Assembly: GCA_034687125.1 (NCBI GenBank)
Contig: JAQGBZ010000490.1
Location: 1-40,990, forward strand
Origin: Neelides folsomi
Lineage: Eukaryota; Arthropoda; Collembola; Neelipleona; Neelidae
Length of the DNA stretch: 40,990 nucleotides
Reading direction: 5' to 3'
The position numbers were made by a program, and so were the translations under genes. The notes under the pieces are model-generated. The model saw only the letters and a program-made list of their open reading frames with translations, ran no database searches and was not told the DNA's origin. This document shows positions 32,152 to 40,990 of this stretch, in pieces (within the stretch, counting starts at the first letter, position 1; each line of letters starts with the position of its first letter).

Positions 32152-35100
32152 ATGGGAGACGAAGAGGAAAAACTCTTCTTGGGCACTGTGACCTCTTTAC
32201 TGGACCTGCTTAATCCCAATGGAACGACATTTAAAGATATTAACAATGGGAGTGAATTTCGGAGTCGAAGTGACGGGGGGTTCGTTGGTAAAAGTTTTAT
32301 TATTCCTCTCTACGCAGTCATCTTCTTCCTCTCTATGTCCGGGAATTCTTTGGTCATTTTCACCCTGGCGAGGAATCGAAGAATGAGAACTGTCACAAAT
32401 GTTTTCCTCATTAATCTCGTAAGTTTTTATCAAAATTGCTGATCAAAGACTTTCCCTATTTCTGCAGACATCTAATTACTTGTTTACGTATCTTCCATTA
32501 ACCCAATAAATCCCACTTTATAAACTTAATAAAGTATCTTTTTCTAATAACTTTTAACTTACTTTGAGCACGAACATTAGTAGGTAATACATATTTGGTT
32601 AAAATTAGTATCATATTACATAAGTAGGTAAGTGATATTATTATTATGATTATTATATTAATTATGATTATTTGTTATATATTTGCATATGTAAATATTT
32701 TTCTTAGGAAGTAATAAATATGCTCAAGATTCTTTTGATCTAATTTGTGAAAGAAGATTATTCATCAGAGGGCTTTAAAGTTATGATAATAAGATTGAAA
32801 TGAATGTTGGAAAATTTGTGGTCCGTTGGCCGGGGAATTCTTGGATGTATGTGAAGATGAAGTGAGCATAATGGGCAGCCTTGGGCTCTAGATCCTTCCA
32901 AATCCAAAAAAGTCTGTAAGAATTGATTCATTCAATTTGAACCCAGCGAAACCTCACATCTCTTTTTCAAAGAGAAAAATTTCAATTCTTATCCATTTCA
33001 ATGGAATTCTTACGACCCTCATGTGGATCTCAAACCCACACATATTATTTAATGTTTCAAATAGCCGAGTAATACCAGACTTTGGATAAAAGGAACAAGG
33101 AGAATAAAGACTCAAAGGACTCGGACTGAGGGACCGACTTATAAACTTTGAATTTTATATAGAAAATGGCAAGGGAAAATTTTAAAGGTAAAATAAACGT
33201 GAGTTGTAATGTACCATATAAATTCACATTTAAATCATTCCTTATGGTACATTTTAACAGTACATTACTAACATTAATAAATATACTAGTATGTCTACAG
33301 ACTATACTTATTATAATATTTTGAAATTTAATAGTCACCGTCAATCAAAATACATATCAGAGTAATATATGTATTTATGAAATTATATTTATGGCATTTT
33401 TTATTTAGATTTACACATAGATCCTTTACTTATTAAATAGCTGATATTGGTATATAAAAACAAACTTGAGCATATTCATATATCTTGATATATTTATGTA
33501 CCTATACTCTACCTAAATATATAATGTATAATATAAATGTATGTATAATAGTATAGTACGTGATATGATGCGGATTTTGAAAGTTAAATGGTTGGTCGCG
33601 GGTTTTTTGAATGGGATCTCAAAGACCTTGTGGATTATTTGACAGGAGGAGAGGAATTCAAGAATTTTCTCGTTTTAATCAAATCACTCAAACGCGGTAT
33701 ATCTTGCTTTCACTTTTGAAAGAATTTCTTCAATTTCCTCTCCACTTCTCAGACTCATTCAGAATTTAACAAGATGAAAATATTCCCATTATTTTTCTCC
33801 TTTTAAGCTCTAAATGGAATAAGGTGGTGAAGGGCATTTGAGATAAATGGATATGAAGGAGTTGGTTAGGCCATTAATTAATTCAACTCACATTTTAAAA
33901 GTTAGGACAGGGAGAGGACGACGGCTGTTGAGAGCATTTGAAGAACCACTAAAACACATTCCTTTGTCATTTTATCCTTCCCGACATCTTTCCTTCCTCT
34001 TTTCTTCCCATTGCTTTTAAATATACACATTTGTAGCCATGGAGTTGAGGAAGGTCTTCCTTCGCTTCAACGAACATCCAAGTATTTCATACGCTTAAAT
34101 ATTTCCACTCCTTATCTCACAAATTCTATATCAAATGGTAAAATCACGTAGGTCGTTGATATGAAACACAACCGGAATAGAGGAATAGAACTCGCATAAT
34201 AAAAAGGGAGAAATGTGTAAAATAGAAAGCAGAGAAAATCGGGAAAACCCTTCACCTGCTTGTTGTAACCTTCCAATGTCTGCAGATCTAATTTCCTCTT
34301 TTACACATTTTCTCACTTTTTCATTTCCCTCTGTTGCTTTGTTCAGGAAATCAGATACGACGACGAGTCTGTTGATTTATATGAAACTCCATATTGAGAA
34401 TTTTTATCTTTTATTCCAACCATTGTTGCTTGGAAGTTGGAGCATTCACAATTTTTATCTTATATCTGTATCCTTAGACAAGATTGTGCAAATGTGTATT
34501 GAAATTCTGTAATTGGAATGAAGCCAAAATGTTCTCCGGTATATCTTATATCAACTTTTTTCTAGAAAAAATTGAACATTTCCAATAACATGACCATTCT
34601 TATAAATTTCCCTCCTTTTCAGAATTACATACATACATAGGTACACTTAGATATCCTAGGATATCATATCCTAGAATGAACAATGTCATTATCATACAAT
34701 ATTAAATTTGATGTGATAATTAAACCATAAATCTGTAGCAAGTGGTTTGTTTATTCAGGAAATATTATTCGTGGTTTGAATTATACATAGATAAAATTAA
34801 TATGTAGCAATTTCATACAACTGTTCAATTTCATTAATTTTTTATTCAAGTAGAAAAATACAAAAATGTATTACGTATAAGGGCTTAGTAAAGTGATAAT
34901 GTAGATATTACAAATAGTATTTTATCACGGTTACATTTTGGTTTGGACTACCAAGCAAAACCACTGTTAAAGTATTCATTACACTTTGGCCCAATGGATT
35001 TAATTAAAATTTGAATTTTATGAAATCCTTCTAAGTAAAACCTCAATAATCCTTGTCTGCCTCATGTTTAATTAAAATCTTTGGTGGTTTTTCTTCGATT

Positions 35101-38100
35101 TCCCACTAATGGACTGTTCAAATATTTGATTCAATTACAATATCGTTAAAATCACATTCATTCAATCAAAATTCCGAGATGAGTTTGTGCAATGATGAAT
35201 GGAAAACCCAAACCCAATTTGCATTTAATTTCTGTATTCGATTTTTAAATTTTAGAATGACTAGAGTTGTGTTGAAGACTTTACTAGTATTTAAATACTA
35301 ATGACGTCAATCTTTGAAATTTTTTATGCACTAGCTGCATTAGGTAGTTAAATGGGCGTGATTAAAACAATGCTTCGAGTTTGATGTGGATCAAGAAGAA
35401 AATGAAGTTTTGAAGATTTATGAACATACCTGCAGAATCATTCATTAAAGTTTATTTTCACATGTTGTGAAAGATCTTTTTAAAGAGAAATGGAATAAAT
35501 GAAATGAGAGACATTAATAGTACATATAATGAATTCTACCGACTGCGGAACAATCCGAAATGAAATTCATCCTCGGGGATTTTAGTTTAATAAGAGCCTT
35601 TATCATTCGTTCTGCTCTGTGCACTTCAAAAGAAAGGACATTGCTAAGTCAAGGAAACTTTTTAAATGTCTAATTTCTATGGAGTCTCTTTGAGAGGATT
35701 ATTTTAAAACTTTGTTATTACTACCAAAAGGTAAAAGGAATTTAATGAAGTAGGTAATAAAGTGAATGAACTATGATGATGAAGGAATTAAAACGCTATT
35801 CCCATTCTATTGATGACTTTTAATCTTCAAATTTTTTATTTGGATAATTGCCCAAACATGAAAAATTTAAAGGAGATTAAAATATATTTTTTGCATTTTT
35901 AAAGAGTTTTAATAGCTTTAATGAGCTTTTAATGTAGAAATAAGCCGAATAATCTAATTATTATATTCTGTATAAACAATACGTTACATTACAATCTCTT
36001 AATAATTGGCATTTCAAAGAATTTATAAAATGATTACATGAAAATACAGTGATGTGATGAGCTGAAGATAAAAATAGGAGCAAGTTACATAAAAGCCAAC
36101 TTACAAATACTTGTGCACGGGATCGTAAATAACAGACTGTTTGTTTTGTTTAATGTTAATATATATACGACGCTACTTTCTTTTAATTAGATTAATTACT
36201 TATCTACATCTTTGCTTCTTTTTTCATCTCGAATGCCAATGTTAACATTTAGTGGAAAATGTGCAGTAAGAAATTAAGGCTCGAGCATGTAAAAGAATTT
36301 TTGTAAAGATGTTGTCAATAAGGATAAGGATAACAGTATAGTATATAGATAACCGTTAAGTATACTCATTTTAGCTTATATTGTTGTTGCACGAAGTTTA
36401 AAACAGATTAAACATTTGAGTAATTTGAGCTTAAATAACTCAAATGCCGTCATGTACATCTCGACTCATGACCTATACTAACATAACAAATTAATATCAG
36501 AGAGCAATGTTAATATTAAAGATATCATAAGTACATAGGTAAATATTTATGTAAATACCATACATACATACATATGTATTGTATATGTAAGTATGTGTAT
36601 AATGCCAAATATTTGTTTAATATTTGAGTTTCATTTTGAATATTTATAATTAAACGCACATATTAAATTGCCTCTTGACGGCTTTAACATGCTCCGACTT
36701 CATAACTATTATTGCCAAAAATTCTCCAAGTCTTTCAAGGACAAATTATGCAAATCATCAAAAGCTTTAATTAATTTTTCTCGACTGTTTACAATTGTTA
36801 TTTTACTTACATTAACATTAATATTGTAGATTTTGAATCATTTTGTTCGACTCTAAAACTACATCGAAACAGCATGTGTTTAAACACAGCCTATAAATGA
36901 TAATAAATGTCTGCGCATATTTACTTTTATATTATGTATAAGAAAAGTAAGTAAGTACATTATATTAAATACATGTCATTAACATAAAATCATTTGGATC
37001 CTCACACGTCAAGAATTTAATAAAAGATGAAAGGGAATTTTGCTTTTATGTATAGTTCATCATTGAATTTGGTTGAATGGGAAAGGAAATAAAATTAAAT
37101 CTACATGTTCAAAATTCATAGAACTTCAGTTCCCACTCCCCACATTATGTTTCCAAGTTTCATGGTCTTAATGTCAATGGGGAGGTTGAACATTTCATTT
37201 TACTCATTCTGCTCACATGAAGCCTTCCGCTTTTCCCTTTTATCTCGCTGTTGAATCATGAAGTTAATAAATTCAGAGTGAGATATTGATCACGTTGCAT
37301 GACCAATGACCAGTGGCGATATGTTTATTGATTTGTAAAAATGGAAATAAATTACAAAGCCAACAAGATTGATATCAGATTGTAAACTAAGGTTTATGTA
37401 AGTAAGACAAAATGAATATTTATCTTTTAAATATTTTAAATCATTTTCGAATGATAATTACAGGTTCATATAGAATATCTGTAATATCTGTATGGATAAA
37501 TGAAAAATTTTGTATTTCAACTGGTTCTAGTTTTTTTTCATGTTAGCTTTTATGGTATTAATTTAAATATTTACAAGAAAATCTTAATGCTATCCAGGGA
37601 TTTACAAATTTTGGTTTTACATTAGAATATTGTTAAACAAGCTGTCAAATAAAAGAAAAAGTATGAAGATCGAATGAGAAAGGAAAGTTAAATCCAACTA
37701 TCGGGGAAGTGATTGGAAAAGAAAAGTTTCCATTTTATTTCCATTTGGAAAAGAAATCAATGTTTTAGCACCAACTTTTCCCATGTGAATGAATGTGAAT
37801 AAAGTTTAATCCTTTATCAATCCCACACCTTTCACTTTCACTTCAACTCCCATGTTTTATTTTTAGAAATAAATATAATTTAATTCAGCTAAATTCAATT
37901 TAACCGCAATACCTCAAAAACATCAAATTGAATTAATTTTTTATTATTTAATCTTACTTTTAAATTCTATATATGGTATATATTTTATTCACAAATCGTG
38001 TAATACTCATGTTATTTATTGAACGTTTTAAATATTTAATAATTTTGTATTTCCAGGCAGTTGCTGACCTCATGTTGGGAGTTTTATGCATGCCGGTGAG

Positions 38101-38362
38101 TGATGATTAAACCCAATTTGTCACTTTTACTTGATATTGGAAAAAATAAATCTCTGTAATTCTCCCGATGTCAATACAAAACACATCATATTTCTTAACT
38201 TTTTATATGCAATTTATAAATATTTTTCCTCTTTTGTTTCAAAGATTCTTATTGTAAAAAAATTGTTAAAATTATATTCTGGACAGGTTACTCTCGTGGG
38301 ACAAATTTTGAGGAATTTCGTCTTTGGCCACACAATGTGCAAAATCATTCCTTACTTCCAAG
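32152..38362 (+). CDS. Sulfakinin/cholecystokinin-type receptor (rhodopsin-like GPCR), 5' part
   Basis: This is a peptide-hormone receptor of the CCK/sulfakinin group. Three coding exons are visible: 32152-32418, 38057-38095 (39 nt) and 38287-38362. They join in frame to the first 127 residues plus one base. The extracellular N-terminus has two N-glycosylation sites (N23, N32). TM1 spans about 48-73 with the conserved GN pair (N65 = N1.50). RMRTVTNVFLINL then leads into TM2 with LAVAD (D93 = D2.50) and MLGVLCMP. VTLVGQILRNFVFGHTMCK carries the TM3 cysteine C120, and the visible part ends at PYFQ. This order closely follows insect CCK-like receptors. Intron 1 is 5.6 kb and intron 2 is 191 bp. 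The remaining TM3-TM7 exons were not found up to the window end, so the gene continues to the right. Confidence 0.9.
32419..38056. other. Large first intron of the GPCR gene
   Basis: The intron begins GTAAGT (32419) and ends TTTCCAG (38056). It is AT-rich with no coding exon that I can defend. It holds a 16-bp perfect palindrome GATATCCTAGGATATC (34650-34665) and a weak TAATGTACCATA/TATGGTACATT dyad at about 33217-33257. Its size contrasts with the short introns elsewhere in the window, and it could house enhancers; none is recognised. Confidence 0.7.
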
Positions 38363-40990
38363 GTTTGTTCTACATCTTTCTTTTTTCCTATTTCCAAGAG
38401 TATAAAAAAGATTCACGCTGGGGTTTCTTAAAATTCTGGGCTTGGATCTAAGGCTTTTAGATATACTAAATATTTTATATACTACAACATATAGGAACAT
38501 ATTGGTGAGAGTAAATTGAAGTTGTCGTTATATATGTGTTAGGCTGAACCTTCATTCATATACTATATAAAAAATACCATATATAATGATAGACTATGTT
38601 GGAAGCTTGCTAGTAAACTATAATAATGATAATGCACTTACCATTAGTTAGTCCGAGAGAGTAAAAGTAAAACGCACGGATAGGAAGAGGAGTATAAAAT
38701 AAAAGGAAATATAAAGATTTATTGTGAGATGCTTTTCCCCATGAAGCCAATGATGTCATAATTCAATAGTGTTTCACTCGAAATATCCGCACGTTCCTTC
38801 ATTTTTCTGCTTTCATGTACAAATGCCAATTTATTTATGAGAATCTCGGAAACCTTTAGAATTCCTAACTGTGAGGAAGTTTCTCATAGTAGGTAAGATA
38901 TAAAATTTTGATTATTTCGATTCCATTTAAAGCTGTAGGAATAAAATTGATTAATTTTTTAATGTTTTTTCTATCTCCTTTTATTTTTGTTTTATATTAC
39001 TTTCATTTATTTTACTTATATTTGGGTGCTCGAGAATTTGCGTATGCATACTTGTAATTTTGTTAGTTGACAAAAGTAAGCTTCGTCAGCTTGACAAATT
39101 CGATTTTGACTTTGGGCTACACTTGGATTTGCATAAATAAAAAATTCAAAAACTAATCAAGTTTTGACTAGAAAAATAACATGGCCAAGGGGAAAAGTTA
39201 AAGTTTCCAATCATTTTCTAATATTCCAAATTTCCACTTCACGGAGTAAAATATTAAAAATGGATTTATTTAGCATATGGTATAGTAATGTATGTAATAA
39301 ATATGTATAAATATTCAAACATTAAGCATGTCATAGTCATACTCATATAAAGAAGACATTGAAAGTATTTATATATTATTTTAATATCTAAGAAAGAAGC
39401 ATACTTTTTATAGGTTTTAAATGTTAAATTAAATATTAAATCACGAAGAAAAATAATTTCAAATGGATAATATTTGTTTATCAAGAATTTATAGAATAAT
39501 TGGCAATATACAAATTTTTTACCATATTTATTTCCCCTTTTAACTCAATTGAAATTTTTTTAAATATTTTCGTGGGAAATCAGGAAAACTTTTTAATAAA
39601 TATAAAGGAAAAAATAATTAAATTCTGATGAACTACAATGATTACCAGCATAACCTTTTGCAAACAGTACTATGGTACTATAGGTATAGTATACATATAT
39701 TTCATTTAAAAGCTTTAATGTTCACTTTCACTATTGTTAAATTGAAAAGTCAAAATTAAAAGTTATCTAGTTGCAAAATATATATTATATTTTTGTTTTT
39801 TATCTAGGTCTGCAAACTTTATGAACCTAATAACTACCATTAGGTTCATAAAGTTTGCAAAATAATACCCATAACTAATAATTAGCACATGTATGTTATG
39901 AGCATAAATTGGATGCCTAATTTATTACATGAGATGTAAGATACCTAATTACTTAATTCCCAAAGGGCAAATACTTGAATTTAAACTTTACTTCTCTCAC
40001 TTCATTTTCCAAATTCTATCATCGTTTTCCTTCTTCAATTACTCTCTTGGGATGTTTGGATAAAAGTATTAGAAGTGAAAGACGAGGAAAAAATTTACGC
40101 CTTTTGCTTTCCATTTGCAAGGTGAATTGGATTTTCTTCCTTTCGCTCTGACTTTTGCTTATTCCATTTATTTGAGTGATTCAACTTTTATTAAACTTTA
40201 TGTCCATCAATTGAATGTAAAGTACACATGAGATTTTATTCACGATAAATTCACATCAGAATAAATAAAATAAATAAGTCATAATAATAAGGATAGGATA
40301 GGACATACATATACCACATTCATATACATAATACGATTACCTTAAACTATAATATGTAAGTATATTGAAAAAGTTAATATTGACCATAAGGTTAATTTTA
40401 TACAAAAATATTAGACAATTTGAAATCTATACGCTAGATTAATTAAATGTAAGGTATTCTTTCATTTTAAGATAGTTTCCGAAATTTCTTACCTAATTTG
40501 AAATTCAAATATTTAATCCTTTAAGAATGAAAAAATGAATTTGGTCTACTTACTGACGTAAAATCCTGGTCTTATAATAAAATAGGTATAAGGGTTAGTT
40601 TGACTTCTAACTTAAGTAGGATTTTCGTCTCGTTTAAGTATATTAGTTCCGTCTTCCGACTCTTCATATTAAAATTCGAGAGTGTAATATTTCACGTGGA
40701 ATTTCGAAAAATTAGATAAGGATTTTCGCAAGCAAAATCGATAAAAATTTCTGATAACCCTAAAAGATAACCCTAAAATTACCTTATTTGATAATATCGT
40801 TTTAATTCTATAAATTTATTTTTTAATCAAATCCACCTATATTAACCTTATTTTAAAAAAATCACATATAAATCTGGGTATCGATACGGCGCCTGTATCG
40901 ATAAACCAGGGCCAAAAAACTCCCTTTAAATTAATTGTGGATTCACTCGGCCATTATTTAAAAATAACCCTACTTACCTCGGCTCTGCTA
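38363..40990. other. Third intron of the GPCR gene, extending past the window
   Basis: It starts with a GTTTGT donor after phase 1. No sequence matching the expected TM3 continuation (the WTLVAISxERY region) was found, so the next exon is presumably beyond 40990. The only structured feature is the hairpin at 39811-39859. Confidence 0.6.
39811..39859. repeat. Perfect 21-bp-arm hairpin
   Basis: The arm at 39811-39831 (TGCAAACTTTATGAACCTAA plus T) is exactly complementary to 39839-39859 across a 7-nt loop AACTACC. It lies in an intron of the GPCR gene. It is shorter than a usual microRNA precursor and has no bulges, so a transposon relic or cruciform is as likely as an RNA gene. Confidence 0.85.

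Noticed and set aside
34650..34665. 16-bp perfect palindrome GATATCCTAGGATATC
   Set aside because: It is too short to separate from chance in a 41-kb AT-rich window.
38131..38451. 106-codon plus-strand frame over the GPCR third exon
   Set aside because: Only 38287-38362 of it shows GPCR content; the rest reads through the flanking introns.
1..40990. CRISPR array, operon or prokaryotic-style defence cluster
   Set aside because: No regularly spaced direct repeats were seen, and every gene is spliced and eukaryotic.

Overview
This window looks like nuclear DNA from an arthropod, probably a hexapod. It is AT-rich. Its genes are split by short spliceosomal introns, mostly 60-400 bp with GT-AG ends, and it carries palindromic DNA-transposon relics. 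The protein families are animal ones: a gustatory-type chemoreceptor, a cholecystokinin/sulfakinin-type GPCR, a chitin-binding (peritrophin) protein, a nose-resistant-to-fluoxetine (NRF) acyltransferase and a RUN-domain protein. Two further genes, a GH19 chitinase and a copper amine oxidase, are not part of the usual insect gene set. Together they would suit a springtail or another non-insect lineage, but that placement is inference and the sequence does not prove it.

Layout: positions 78-450 are a MITE with a second hairpin MITE nested inside. A two-exon GH19 chitinase follows (minus strand, 1392-2124), then a tRNA-Pro(TGG) (3915-3986). A nine-exon NRF-type acyltransferase gene runs 4906-8124 (plus), and a two-exon gene for a 73-residue membrane microprotein runs 8812-9339 (plus). 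A five-exon chitin-binding gene (minus, 10846-12454) carries a 601-bp TTAA-flanked inverted-repeat element in its first intron. A seven-exon copper amine oxidase (minus, 12979-15799) and a three-exon gustatory-receptor-like gene (minus, 16726-18164) come next. A seven-exon RUN-domain gene spans 21117-26001 (plus). From 26002 to 32151 I see no gene, but there are several repeat relics, including a probable LTR with a primer-binding site. The first three coding exons of a sulfakinin/CCK-type receptor (plus, from 32152) have large introns, and that gene runs off the right edge.

The exon structures were assembled by hand from splice signals, conserved reading phase and family motifs. Each join keeps the reading frame, which is strong internal support, but no transcript data were available. 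The genes are not an operon and I see no shared pathway. The GH19 chitinase and the peritrophin-type protein may both act on chitin. No CRISPR array, rRNA or obvious new multi-gene system is present. The points most worth a second look are the GH19 and amine oxidase genes as possible transfers, the element-loaded intron with its 10-nt coding exon, the nested TA-flanked hairpins, and the microprotein.
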